The notes beneath the pieces were generated by a model that saw nothing but the letters and a program-made list of their open reading frames with translations, made no database searches and was not told the origin of the DNA. A program made the translations under genes and the position numbers. DNA of 64,000 bases, from contig CAMDBH010000007.1 in the NCBI GenBank assembly GCA_945889325.1, positions 1 through 64,000 of the forward strand. The letters run 5' to 3'. The stretch is from Klebsiella pneumoniae. Lineage in GTDB: Bacteria; Myxococcota_A; UBA9042. Positions 34,959 to 45,800 of this stretch are shown here, piece by piece; positions within the stretch are counted from its first letter, which is position 1; each line of letters begins with the position of its first letter.

Positions 34959-36788
34959 TTAATGCAGCAGCCGCGGTGGCAGCGTCGGGTCGATGGGTGA
35001 AACATTTGTAATTTCACCATCTAAGACGTCAATTACCATTTTGACCGCGCGGTCCTGCCTCAGCAACTGTTCCAGCGATTGGCGTTCTTGTTGCTTGCCA
35101 GCGACGCGTTTGGCGCCCAAACTGTCGCTGCGCGCACGCAAATCCGGTGGCCCAATCGTGACTTGCCACACGCCGCCAAAGGCGATCGCCGCAGCTTGGG
35201 TCAGCGCGGTCAGCGCTTCACTTTGCCGCGCCGCGTCGGTCCAGAAATCGTTGCCAAAAGCCAGCGTCACTTTTCCCGGCTCACTGCTTGAAACAACAGC
35301 GGAATCCAGCAGCGACGCCACCACCGGTTTTTGCACTTGGTGGCGCACGGCGGCCTGCCACTTTTCAATATCCGCGTCGGTCAACGCGACTTGGGCCTTG
35401 GTGACGGGCGCAACCGCGGGTATTTGTGGCTGGATTCGCGGCGGCAGCGCCGCCATTTTATCAACGGATACTGGGGCTTTGTGCGTCGCAAAAGGTGAGG
35501 CTGCGCTTGCTGTTGGTGCCGCAGCGCCAAACGGCCGTCCGGCGGGCGGTGGCGAACCGCCCATCCCTCCGGAATAACCCGCATTTCCGGCGGGCGCCGC
35601 GCTGCCTTGGCCGCCTGAGCGCCCGCCAGCGAGCAAGCGCGGGGCCGCAGCCAACAAACCCTCAACCCGCACCGCCAGTTCCGCGACATCGACCAACGGC
35701 GCCGCGCGACACAGGCGCACCACGCCCAGTTCAAGCACCAGCCGCGGATGCCGAGCGCGTCCAACAGTTTCAGCCAGTTCCAGCAGCACATGCGAAATGC
35801 GTTCGAGTTCTTGGGTCGGTACGCCGTCGGCCATGGCGACCATGGCTTGGATTTCATTTTCCGCGCGATCGACCAAGTCTTTGGCGGTGGTGCCCGCAAG
35901 CCGCGTCACCAGCACATCGCGCGCTTCCATCGCCAGCGTACGCGCGAAAGTTTTTAGGTCCATGCCGTGATCGTTTGCTGCGGCCAGCGCCGACAATCCG
36001 GCGGTCACTTCACGTTTCAGCAGTGAAACCATGAGTTTATGCGTGCGGTTGCGATCTGCGACGCCCAAAAGGTCCGCGACATCTGAGGCGTTGAGTTTGG
36101 CGCCGCCAAATGCGATCACTTGATCGAGCACGGAAAGCGAATCGCGCATGGATCCGTCGCCTTCACGCGCGATGAGATACAGGGCTTCCAGATCTGTCTC
36201 AACCCCTTCAGATTTGCACAGTTCACCGAGTTTTTGCACCACATCGGCTGCCTTGACGCGGCGAAAATCGTAGCGCTGGCAGCGGCTGCGAATCGTGATC
36301 GGCAAACGCTGTGGATCGGTGGTCGCCAAAATAAATGTGACGTGCGAAGGCGGTTCTTCCAGCGTTTTCAAAAACGCATTGGCCGCCTGATCCGTCAGCA
36401 TGTGCGCTTCATCGATGATGTAGATTTTGCTGCGATCGCGGGCCGGGGCATAGCCAACCCCTGAACGCAACTCGCGAATTTCATCAATGCCGCGGTTGGA
36501 TGCGGCGTCGACTTCCAACACATCGATGCAATTGCTGGTGGCGATTTCCTTGCACGGTGAACATTGGCCGCACGGCGTAGCGGTCGGTCCGTGGACACAA
36601 TTGAGCATTTTCGCGACGATACGCGCGGTCGAGGTTTTGCCAGTGCCGCGCGCGCCGCAAAACAACAGCGCGTGGGGCACGCGCTTCATCTCAATGGCGT
36701 TGGTCAACGCGCGGGCGATGTGCTCTTGGCCGACCAGTTCGGCCAGCGTGCCGGGACGGTATTTACGCGCAAGGACAACGTAGGCCAC
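34959..36788 (-). CDS. dnaX: DNA polymerase III subunit gamma/tau
   Basis: VLARKYRPGTLAELVGQEHIARALTNAIEMKRVPHALLFCGARGTGKTSTARIVAKMLNC. Confidence 0.96.
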   Translation of the reverse strand: MAYVVLARKYRPGTLAELVGQEHIARALTNAIEMKRVPHALLFCGARGTGKTSTARIVAKMLNCVHGPTATPCGQCSPCKEIATSNCIDVLEVDAASNRGIDEIRELRSGVGYAPARDRSKIYIIDEAHMLTDQAANAFLKTLEEPPSHVTFILATTDPQRLPITIRSRCQRYDFRRVKAADVVQKLGELCKSEGVETDLEALYLIAREGDGSMRDSLSVLDQVIAFGGAKLNASDVADLLGVADRNRTHKLMVSLLKREVTAGLSALAAANDHGMDLKTFARTLAMEARDVLVTRLAGTTAKDLVDRAENEIQAMVAMADGVPTQELERISHVLLELAETVGRARHPRLVLELGVVRLCRAAPLVDVAELAVRVEGLLAAAPRLLAGGRSGGQGSAAPAGNAGYSGGMGGSPPPAGRPFGAAAPTASAASPFATHKAPVSVDKMAALPPRIQPQIPAVAPVTKAQVALTDADIEKWQAAVRHQVQKPVVASLLDSAVVSSSEPGKVTLAFGNDFWTDAARQSEALTALTQAAAIAFGGVWQVTIGPPDLRARSDSLGAKRVAGKQQERQSLEQLLRQDRAVKMVIDVLDGEITNVSPIDPTLPPRLLH

Positions 36789-36828
36789 GGGTTGCTCCTA
36801 AAAAGCTCTAACATCTAGGCGTTCTAGC

Positions 36829-36869
36829 AAAAAGCCCCAGCCGATCACGCGATCGCTGAGGCTTCTTTT
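36829..36869 (-). terminator. Rho-independent terminator downstream of ffs
   Basis: Minus strand AAGCCTCAGCGATC...GATCGGCTGGGGCTTTTTGC stem plus T-tract. Confidence 0.75.
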
Positions 36870-36884
36870 ACAATTCACGGACAT

Positions 36885-36966
36885 GGCCGGCGGCACACGG
36901 CGTCATCGCTACCGTTGCTACCTCTCGGTCCTGGCGGGGTTTACAACGCTGCCGTTGCCGCCGGCC
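36885..36966 (-). ncRNA. ffs: Bacterial small SRP RNA (4.5S type)
   Basis: Minus strand GGCCGGCGGCA...CCCCGCCAGGACCGAGAGGTAGCAACGGTAG...TGCCGCCGGCC; 11-bp closing helix and CAGG-ACC-GAGA-GGT-AGCA domain IV-like motif; ORF-free, next to dnaX. Confidence 0.85.
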
Positions 36967-37013
36967 TTGCCCACGAATTATCAATACTTTCATAGGTTAT
37001 CTTGCCGAGCAGT

Positions 37014-37104
37014 TGGCGGAGAGAACGGGATTCGAACCCGTGGTACCCTTTTGGAGTACACCCGCTTTCCAGGCGAGTACCATAAACCACTCGGACATCT
37101 CTCC
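37014..37104 (-). tRNA. tRNA-Ser(GGA)
   Basis: Class II tRNA with long variable arm; anticodon loop TGGAAA; CCA encoded. Confidence 0.93.
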
Positions 37105-37193
37105 GTGATCATTGCCTTTATGCGTTTTGAGCGCCAACAAGCACGCCGAAACGGTTTCTACGCAACAAACTGTCTAAAATCAAACGGGGACTT

Positions 37194-37281
37194 TGGCGGA
37201 GAGCGAGGGATTCGAACCCCCGGTACCTTGCAGTACACCTGATTTCGAGTCAGGCTCCTTCAGCCACTCGGACAGCTCTCC
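37194..37281 (-). tRNA. tRNA-Ser(CGA)
   Basis: Class II tRNA; anticodon stem-loop CCTGA-CTCGAAA-TCAGG; CCA encoded. Confidence 0.93.
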
Positions 37282-37380
37282 ATCGGCCCGTCTTACTGCG
37301 TTTCCGCGATTTTGCAGCGCGCAGCCGCAGATCTTCGGGGCCAAGAGTTTAGCTTGGCGCGGCGGCAACTGCAAGCCGGC

Positions 37381-37866
37381 TCACTGGTCGACGAGAGAAA
37401 CCAGCCGTTCGCCCTGGCGCAAAGACTGAAAAAAACCCGACAAAAGGGCGCTGGCCTGTTCGCGGCGCACCCCTTCGGTCGTGATCAACCTGTGGTTCAG
37501 ACGCTCGTCCTGACCGAGCTGATACAGCGAAACCGCAGCACCGGCCTTAGGATCGCGGCAAGCGAACACCAAACGGCCGACGCGGGCGTTGATCGCCGCG
37601 CCCATGCACATCGGGCACGGTTCAAGCGTGACGTACAAAGTGCAATCATTGAGCCGCCAAGAACCCAGCGTGCGGCCGGCTTCGGCCAACGCCAAAATTT
37701 CCGCGTGCGCGATCGGATTCTGATCCTGTTCGCGGCGGTTGGAGGTGATGGCGACAATTTCGTTTTCGTGAACAACGACGGCGCCGATCGGCACATCGCC
37801 AGCGTGACCGGCTTCTACCGCGGCGCGCAGAGCAACGTCCATGAAATCATGGTCCTGACGCTGCAT
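37381..37866 (-). CDS. tadA: tRNA adenosine(34) deaminase
   Basis: IAHAEILALAEAGRTLGSWRLNDCTLYVTLEPCPMCMGAAINARVGRLVFACRDPKAGA. Confidence 0.95.
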   Translation of the reverse strand: MQRQDHDFMDVALRAAVEAGHAGDVPIGAVVVHENEIVAITSNRREQDQNPIAHAEILALAEAGRTLGSWRLNDCTLYVTLEPCPMCMGAAINARVGRLVFACRDPKAGAAVSLYQLGQDERLNHRLITTEGVRREQASALLSGFFQSLRQGERLVSLVDQ

Positions 37867-37993
37867 TGGTGCGGCTCCATCGGCGACTCCCGGTCAATTG
37901 GGGCGAGAAAACTACTGGGTCAAATTAGCAGGAGAAAAACGAACGGCAGCGCGGTAGATCTGGCTGCGATTTCTAGAAACATGAACTATTTAG

Positions 37994-38067
<74 letters not shown>

Positions 38068-38266
38068 GATGCGGACAGCCTGCGCTGTAAGCTCGGAATA
38101 ATACACAGACAAATTACAATCTCACCGGCGAACGCCGCAAAGTCGAAAAAATTTCGCCCGAACCGAGCTACCGCTCTGGCAGCTGGGTGAGCTTGCGGGC
38201 GCACGCGCCTCGGGGGAGGGCGGGGGCAACGGCCCTGGCGGCGAGCCCCCTAAAAACGAAACTGGG

Positions 38267-38355
<89 letters not shown>

Positions 38356-38423
38356 GTTGTTATTTGGCCTTTGTTTTTAGCCGGAGTCACATCAAAATAT
38401 CAAGGCGACTTTTGCAGCTAAGT

Positions 38424-38511
38424 TGGCGGAAGAGGAGGGATTCGAACCCCCGGAGGCTCTCACCTCGGCGGTTTTCAAGACCGCTGCCATCAACCACTCG
38501 GCCACTCTTCC
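38424..38511 (-). tRNA. tRNA-Ser(TGA)
   Basis: Class II tRNA; anticodon stem-loop GCGGT-CTTGAAA-ACCGC; CCA encoded. Confidence 0.93.
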
Positions 38512-38551
38512 ACTTTTTGGCCTTTTTCAGCCGGTTTTTTGGTAAAGTCGG

Positions 38552-39868
38552 ATGTTTCGATCGGGCGCACCGAACGAACGGGCGCGCAATGTACAGCCTC
38601 GGCCGCAAGTTTGCAAGATGTGGTTGCGGCATCTGCGCGTTTTGCGCCATGCTGCGGCCATGCATTTTAGCCAAATTGTGCACAACAACGCTCAAATTCT
38701 GTTGCTTTTGGCGCAGCAGTTGCGCGATCGCGAGTCGCCGCCGCGGCAAGCGTTGCTGCACGATTTGTCCGCTACCACAGGGCTTCACCGCGCAAGCCTT
38801 GAACGTTTGACGGATTTGTGGGCGCAGGCGTGGCAGCCCGAGGCGATTGATCGGTTGCTTTCACTGGACGGCGACGGCCTGCAAAGCTGGCAGGCTGTTG
38901 GAACTGTGGGCATTGTTGCGCCAACCAATTTGCCAGTCGCCACGTGGCAGCCGATCTTGCAGGCGCTGCTGTTGGGCAACCGCGTGCGCGTGCGCCCGGG
39001 GGCGGGCGACGCACTTTCGGCCCACAACTTGCTGGAAGTATTGAGAACAACTGCGCCCAAGCTGGCCCAACGCGTAGAAATCAGCGCATTTGATCAGGCC
39101 GACGCCGCGCAGTGGCGACTTTTTTTCAAAGATCTCGATTCCTTGCTGATTTATGGTGGCGACGCGGCGATAGCCGGTGTGCTTGAACAAGCCCAAAGCG
39201 TTGGCTACACCGGCCCTGTGCGTTGCCATGGACATCGACAATCATTGGCCATTTTACCGGTGACGGCCCTTGATGGCCGATTTGCCGAAGTCGCCGCGGG
39301 CCTAGCCCATGACGCGCTGCTGGCCGACGGCCGCGGTTGCCTGTCGCTGCGTGCGGTGGTGGTAATGGGCGAGGTTTCGCCCGCTGTTTGGCAGCGTTGT
39401 GCGCTGCAACTCGGGGCTGCGGTTGCACAAACCGCTAAACGCTTTCCGGCTGGTTCCATCGCACCCGATTGGGCGGCGCAAACCCGTTTGTTGCAAGACT
39501 CACTGGCCATGCAGGCGGCCCTTTTTCCCGATCGCGTTGTCTGGCAAGACTTTGGCGATGCGTGGCTGGCAGCCGAACCGCGCCTGCCCTTGGCTGCAAC
39601 TACCGATCTGGGCTCCGGCGCGCGCGGTCTGATGGTGTGGGCTGCGCCGGATGTTGCCGCTTTGCAACGCAATTTAGCGCCGCTCACCGGCAAAATCGCT
39701 GCATGCGCGGTTGCGCACCAAACACCGCAACTGTTAGCCATGGTAAAGGATTTGCGCGTGCCGCGCGTTTGCGCGCCCGGCGAGTTGCAGGCGCCCCCCC
39801 TCGACGCACCGCACGACGGCTACGCCGCGCATGAAGGGCTGGTTCGCTGGCAACACCGGACCGACTAA
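38552..39868 (+). CDS. Acyl-CoA reductase (LuxC)/aldehyde dehydrogenase-like protein; true start uncertain
   Basis: SWQAVGTVGIVAPTNLPVATWQPILQALLLGNRVRVRPGAGDALSAHNLLEVLR. Confidence 0.6.
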   Translation: MFRSGAPNERARNVQPRPQVCKMWLRHLRVLRHAAAMHFSQIVHNNAQILLLLAQQLRDRESPPRQALLHDLSATTGLHRASLERLTDLWAQAWQPEAIDRLLSLDGDGLQSWQAVGTVGIVAPTNLPVATWQPILQALLLGNRVRVRPGAGDALSAHNLLEVLRTTAPKLAQRVEISAFDQADAAQWRLFFKDLDSLLIYGGDAAIAGVLEQAQSVGYTGPVRCHGHRQSLAILPVTALDGRFAEVAAGLAHDALLADGRGCLSLRAVVVMGEVSPAVWQRCALQLGAAVAQTAKRFPAGSIAPDWAAQTRLLQDSLAMQAALFPDRVVWQDFGDAWLAAEPRLPLAATTDLGSGARGLMVWAAPDVAALQRNLAPLTGKIAACAVAHQTPQLLAMVKDLRVPRVCAPGELQAPPLDAPHDGYAAHEGLVRWQHRTD

Positions 39869-39871
39869 AGC

Positions 39872-41311
39872 CTATTCGCGGCCGCGCGTCGGCGCGACAA
39901 AAAACGTTTGCTTGCCGCGCTGCACCAACATCGGCAGGGCATCTTCTGGGGCGGCACGGCGATAAACTTCTGTCAATTTAGCAACATTGGCCAGCGGAGT
40001 CGTGCCGACGCGCAGCAAGACGTCGCCCTCTTTGAGGCCCACGCGATCGGCCGGACTGCCGCGGTCCACGCTGACGATCAAAACGCCGTGATCCGCCGCG
40101 ATCTGAAAGCGTTGGCGCAATCCCGCGGTCAAGTCGACAATGGCCATGCCCAATCCGCGCAGCGACGTCAGACCGGGCTGAGCCGGTTGCGCGTTCGGCG
40201 GCGGCGCTGGATCATCGCCATATTGCCCCGGCATACTCGCCAGTTGCACGTTTATCGTTACCGGTTTGCCTTCGCGGACCATTTCCAGCGGCACTTTGCC
40301 GGCAATCCCTGCCGACGCCGTCAGCCACGGCAAATCCGACTTGTTGCGCACGGCCGAACCATCAAAAGCGGTAATTACATCGCCGGGTTTTACCCCACTC
40401 TTTTCCGCTGGACTGCCGGTGACCACATCGCGCACCACCGCCCCGAACACGCGATCCAGATGCAAGCTGCGCGCCAGCTCAGGCGTCACATCGTCAACGG
40501 CCACACCGAGAAAAGACCTCTCGATTTTGCCCTGCGCCAATTGCGGCAACAATTTCTTGGCCATGTTGGATGGAATGGCAAAGCCGATGCCTTGGCCATC
40601 GCCGCGCACCGCTGCGTTGATGCCGATCACTTCACCGCGGGTATTGACCAACGGTCCTCCGGAGTTACCCGGATTGATACTGGCGTCGGTTTGGATGAAG
40701 TTGGCGTACATCTGGCGTCCGCCCGGGTGCACCTCACTGCGGCCAACGGCGCTCACGATGCCTTGGGTCACGGTGTGCGACAGGCCAAACGGATTGCCAA
40801 TCGCGACAACCCATTCACCTATTTCGATTTTGGAGGAATCGCCCAGCGCGGCAATCGGAAATTTTTCCTTGCCGTCGACCTTGATCAACGCCAAATCGGT
40901 GCGCGGATCGCGGCCAATCACCCGCGCCTTGTAAACTTTGTCTGACGCCGTGCGTACCACAATATCTTGCGCATTTTCAACGACATGGTTGTTGGTCAGG
41001 ACGTAGCCGTCGGCGTGGATGAAAAACCCAGTGCCCTCGCCATGCGAATGCGGTTGACCCTGAGGTCCAATTTCCCAACCATCTTGCGCACTTGCCGCAC
41101 CAGTCACGCTGATATTGACCACGGCAGGCGAGATCAATTTGGCCAATTTGGAAAATGCGCCCATCGTCACGGGCGTATCTGGGTTAATCCCTGTATTGAC
41201 AGCTTGTTCGGTCCACAGCCGCTCCGCTTGCTTCTTGGGCGCTTGGGCGTGGACAGCCAGGGTGGTCAACGTCCCCAACAAGGACAGCGTGATTTGCAGT
41301 TGCCATTTCAT
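39872..41311 (-). CDS. HtrA/DegP-like trypsin-type serine protease with PDZ domains
   Basis: GTGFFIHADGYVLTNNHVVENAQDIVV, DLALIKVD, INPGNSGGPLVNTRGEVIGINAA; signal peptide. Confidence 0.95.
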   Translation of the reverse strand: MKWQLQITLSLLGTLTTLAVHAQAPKKQAERLWTEQAVNTGINPDTPVTMGAFSKLAKLISPAVVNISVTGAASAQDGWEIGPQGQPHSHGEGTGFFIHADGYVLTNNHVVENAQDIVVRTASDKVYKARVIGRDPRTDLALIKVDGKEKFPIAALGDSSKIEIGEWVVAIGNPFGLSHTVTQGIVSAVGRSEVHPGGRQMYANFIQTDASINPGNSGGPLVNTRGEVIGINAAVRGDGQGIGFAIPSNMAKKLLPQLAQGKIERSFLGVAVDDVTPELARSLHLDRVFGAVVRDVVTGSPAEKSGVKPGDVITAFDGSAVRNKSDLPWLTASAGIAGKVPLEMVREGKPVTINVQLASMPGQYGDDPAPPPNAQPAQPGLTSLRGLGMAIVDLTAGLRQRFQIAADHGVLIVSVDRGSPADRVGLKEGDVLLRVGTTPLANVAKLTEVYRRAAPEDALPMLVQRGKQTFFVAPTRGRE

Positions 41312-41415
41312 GTGTTGCCTTTTTCCGCGTGCGCCGACTCTTGGCGCGCTGCGAAATGTAACGCACCAACAGCGGCACAAATTCCGCCGCTGTTTTTGCG
41401 TTGGCAATGCTGTTT

Positions 41416-42354
41416 CTACTTCTTGGCTTTCTTGCCTAGCGACGCCAAATTCTTGGCGCGGATGTAGCCATTTTTGCCAGCAGCATCGCCGTTGATCACT
41501 TCAATCCGCGACCAACCGTTGCCGGTGTCTAAAAAATGGTGGACCAAAATATCGTCCTCCAAATGCGCGACATCGTCGCTGCCGTTGTTGGCTGCTGAAC
41601 GCAGAACAATGTACGGTTCATCGGGATTTTTGGTCGCACCCTGAATCTTGTCGGTCGCCCGTGCAAGTTTGCGCGCTTCTTCCAATTCCTTGTGTTTGGT
41701 GACCGTCATTTCAGCGCGCAATTCGGTCGCCGCTTGCCGCAGTGCCGCCGTTTCACCTTTGACGGGTGCGGCCTTGATGCCTTCAACCGCTTTATTTGCA
41801 GCCATATACAGCACTTGATCGTCTGCACTGTCGGCGTAAGCTGCGATCGCTTTGTCCGCCGCTGCGACGGCTGCCTTGATCGGCGAAACGGTGTCGGCCG
41901 CTGCCTCCGCTTCGTCGATCTTTTTGGGTGCAGCTACCTGTTTAGCATCGACTTTTTTGGATGGCTCGCCCTTATCGCCTTCGCCCTTGTCAGCGCCTTC
42001 GCCATTTTTGGCCGTACCATCGGCCTGCTTGTCGCCGTCATCGTCATCGCCTTGGCCATGTCCGCGCGCAGTTGGCGGCCGATCGGCATTGGTATTTTTG
42101 TCCCACGGTGAATCGGGGTCGGCCTTTTTCTCGATCACTTTGACATCACCGGTTTTTTCAATAAACGCCCGCGAAACGCCCGGTGGCAACCAGCCCATCA
42201 CCGTGGCAGTGCCGCCCGCTAAAAACAGCCAATACGAAATGCCGAGCAAGCCAATGCCGCTGGCGATCATAATGCCGATCGTTGCGCCACCGGAAAGGCC
42301 GGACTTGGCGGGCGTTTGGGGTGCATTGCGATTTTGAGGGGGAGGCGGCGGCAT
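41416..42354 (-). CDS. Membrane-anchored protein with C-terminal SH3-like segment
   Basis: Single TM near N-terminus; acidic/Lys-rich linker; C-terminal YIVLRSAANNGSDDVAHLEDDILVHHFLDTGNGWSRIEVINGDAAGKNGYIRAKNL. Confidence 0.55.
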   Translation of the reverse strand: MPPPPPQNRNAPQTPAKSGLSGGATIGIMIASGIGLLGISYWLFLAGGTATVMGWLPPGVSRAFIEKTGDVKVIEKKADPDSPWDKNTNADRPPTARGHGQGDDDDGDKQADGTAKNGEGADKGEGDKGEPSKKVDAKQVAAPKKIDEAEAAADTVSPIKAAVAAADKAIAAYADSADDQVLYMAANKAVEGIKAAPVKGETAALRQAATELRAEMTVTKHKELEEARKLARATDKIQGATKNPDEPYIVLRSAANNGSDDVAHLEDDILVHHFLDTGNGWSRIEVINGDAAGKNGYIRAKNLASLGKKAKK

Positions 42355-42373
42355 CGGTCACCTTGCCGGCAGG

Positions 42374-42769
42374 CTATTTGCCAACATTTTTCTTGTTGAT
42401 ATTGTTCGGCACGCAGTAGTTTTCAGCCGGCAGCGTGACTTTGGGGTCTTTGGGATCCGGTTCAGCGCTGCGAAAAGTCCAGCAAAACGAGTCCACGCCG
42501 CATTCCGTGCTGGAAATGCCCGCGGTGGCGCTGGTGCCGTTTATGCAGGTCGTGGTGCAAAAAGGCTTGCTGCTGTAGAAACTTAGGCAAGCGTCGTGGA
42601 TGCAAGTCGGATGCTGTTTGACCACGCAACTGGTCACGCCGCCGTGGCCAGCGCACACGCCTTTGGCCGTGACTTCAATGTCCAATTCGCATTCGGCATA
42701 CGGCGGCTGTGTTTCACAACCGAGTAATGCCCAAGCCAAAAGGGCAGAAATCAGCAGGCGCGCTCGCAT
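42374..42769 (-). CDS. Cys-rich lipoprotein
   Basis: MRARLLISALLAWALLGCE lipobox, then many Cys. Confidence 0.7.
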   Translation of the reverse strand: MRARLLISALLAWALLGCETQPPYAECELDIEVTAKGVCAGHGGVTSCVVKQHPTCIHDACLSFYSSKPFCTTTCINGTSATAGISSTECGVDSFCWTFRSAEPDPKDPKVTLPAENYCVPNNINKKNVGK

Positions 42770-42876
42770 CGACGTTCCTCACAAAACAAACGGGGGGGCT
42801 GCGCTAAAATGCGTGGCCGGAACAGTGTAGCTTGACACAACGGCGCGGTCAACGCCGCGACAATCTCGCACGTAAA

Positions 42877-45800
42877 TCAATACATACCGATCATGCGCAC
42901 AAAGAACCCGCCCAAATCCGTAGTTTGGCGGATATCGCCCGCCGGGGTTTCAACAAAGCGCGTGAAATTATAACCCAAACCGACGCGCATCGCCTTGGCA
43001 AACGTATAGGCCGTTTCAAATAGCACGCCTTGCTGCGCGTCATGGGTCAAAAGCGTGGTCAGCATGCGATATTCGGCAAAGATATCCCAGTTATCCATCG
43101 CGTGCCAACCCAAACGGTTGATCCACAACACCGTGTCACTGGTCGTAGCGGGCGTGTCGACGCCGGTGCCGACAAGCGTATCTGTCACGCGCCGCCACGC
43201 CACTTTCTCCGACAATTGCAAGCGATACGGCAATTCCGCAATTGGCTCAATACTGAAAATATCTTTGATGGCGCGGTCTTGCACGCCGGTGTTGAGATTG
43301 CTCGGCCGCATCTCAATCAAATGGCTGTATTTGCCCACGACGTTGAGCCAGTTGGTCCGCAACGGCCGGAACGCTGCCCCCGCGGTCGCCTCCAACGCTT
43401 CGGCTTCCAATTGGTCGGTCGTTTGATTTTGCGTGCGCATGTAGTTGGCGCGACCAAAAAGCGTTAGCTCTTTGGTTATACCGGCTTGGCCGTTGTTCAG
43501 GCTCAGCACCTGCAATTTGCGCAAGCCGCCTTGGTTTGGATCGCCTTGGTCCATCCGCACTTCCTGGCGGGTGGTGAATTTCAGCCACTCATTGCGCAGC
43601 CATTCGCCGCCCAGCGACAGCGCATCGCGCGAGCCGGGACCCGCCGCGCCGCTAAAGGTCTGCTGCCGTTCGTAGCCAGCATCGATATTGACACCCTTCA
43701 TAATTTCAAAGCGTTTGCCCACACCCATGACGGCGCGGTTCATCGCACCGGTGTTCAGCGCATCGATTTGGTATTCACCGTAAGCGCGGCTCAGTTTGTC
43801 CGCACCGTAGCGCGATTCTGCGCCGACAACTGTCGCGCTCGCCAAACGACCGGTCTGGTAGGTGTCCTCAAGTCGCTGTTGCACATAGGCATTGGTGTCT
43901 TTGTCCAATTCGGTGCGGATACCGGCGGCTGTGGCGTTTTGCCCGCCCCAACCCAATTTTTCCGTCAAGGTCAGCGCCAGCGTCTTGTTCAGCTTATAAT
44001 CCAAGCCGACCGTGCTCATCAAATGATCCGCACTGCTGCGGAATTGCTGTGGATCGCCGAACAAAATCGCCTGTTGATCCGCGCGCAAAGTCAGATGCTC
44101 GGTCGCGCGGTAAGCCGCACCGGCACCGACGGTGGTGTTCTTGTGGCCCAAGCCCGCGCTATCCATGCCATACGCATAAGTCGCACCGCCGAGCAGCGTC
44201 CAACGCGCGTCCAACTTCTGGCTGTCCTGCAAGGCGATAGTCTGCTGATTGTAGGCAGAAAAGCTGCCAGAACTGGCCGTGGCCGGATTCAAACTGGTGT
44301 TGGTCGGCGACGTGCCCCACAAGCCGCCCAAGCCGGGGCCGGTGAATTGGCTGACGGGTCCATCGGACAAAATGCCATCATAGCGCAAATTCAAAGTGTT
44401 GCCGGTGTGCACGTTAAGCAGCGCATCCAAACCGATCTTCTGTTGCCCCTGCTGCGCCACGCTGCCGCCCGACTGAAAACCCGCCTGCATCCACTGGTAA
44501 TGCGCGCGGATGCGCCCGGGCGACGGCGCATCGCTGCTCGTTACGCCTTCGGGCAGACCGACCACATCGCGCAGATCGATTTCCGTTGCAATCTTCACAG
44601 CCTGACCGCTAACCGGTGCGCCATTGCTATAGATGCTGGTGGCGTAATTCGGCGTGCCAAAACTCAGGCCGCCGTCGTCGGATACGCTCAGCATCGTGTC
44701 GCGCGATTGACTGTAAGCATATTCAACAGTTGCCTGACTGCTTTTGGCAATTTTGAACTTGACGTCGGCGCCGGCCAATTGGTATTTCGGCGCGCCGTCG
44801 CGGCCTTCTTGCACGTAAGCCGCGCCCACGCTGATCTTGCCGCCGAGCATTTTTTCCTGCAATTGCACGCCAAAACTCGCCTGATCGGTGGAGACCACGC
44901 CGCGCGCTTCGTACACAGCTTCGACAAAGATCGGATGACCGGTCCACAAATTCGCTTGCCCCGGCAGGCCGTTCTGACTCAGCAACAAGCCCGCATCGGC
45001 GGCGCTCGACACCGGCGACTTGAACACGATGCGGCCTTGGAACGGGTCAACCGTGTAATCCACGTTGCGCGTTTGCGGCAGCCGCGCCAATTCCAAACCG
45101 CTGATGCGATCGCGAATGATCAAGTTGACTTGTTCCGAACCGTCGACCAAATCGCGCGCGCTCAAATAGTACAGTGAACCGCCAGTGCCGCGCAGCACAT
45201 CTGTGCGTTTGACAATGGCTTTGTCGGGGCTGGCGACAAAACCTTGGACGCGGGTTTCAAATTCTTTGCCAAATGCCCGCGTCGCGTCCAGTTGCACGCC
45301 GTACAAAGCGCGGCTATAGCGAAGCAATTCAATGCCTTGAATGTTGGCTTTCAAATTGCCTAACAAGAACTTGGTGCGGTCGGCTTCGACCAAAATGTAC
45401 ATTTTGCCGCGGCTTTGCGCGTCCTGAACCAACCCGCCGGAGTCACCATACACTGGATAAAACCGCGTTGGATCAAGGAGATTGGTGGCAAAGTCCGTCA
45501 GATTGGCATCCTTGGCCGTATCCAGATGGGCCGTAAATTGCAGATCTTTTAGCCCAAGGAACTCGCCCGCGATGCGCCCCTTGGCGTACACAGCGCCGCG
45601 GCCGAACAATTGCACTTTGCCGGTTTGATAGCCGCCAAATTGCTCGGTTTCTTTTAGATGCGCGTTGATTTGGCTGACCGACGTGTCGGCAATCGCCAAC
45701 AGGAACATCGAGCGCTCTTTGACCGCAAGGGCGCGTTCAATCACGGCTTTGTTGCCGGCCGCGTCGGTTGCCGTCAGTTCCAATTTCGATTTGCCATTGG

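Noticed and set aside
43486-45177. 563-aa + strand ORF opposite the giant gene
   Set aside because: Arg/Gln/His-rich translation typical of antisense frames in high-GC coding sequence; fully inside the giant CDS
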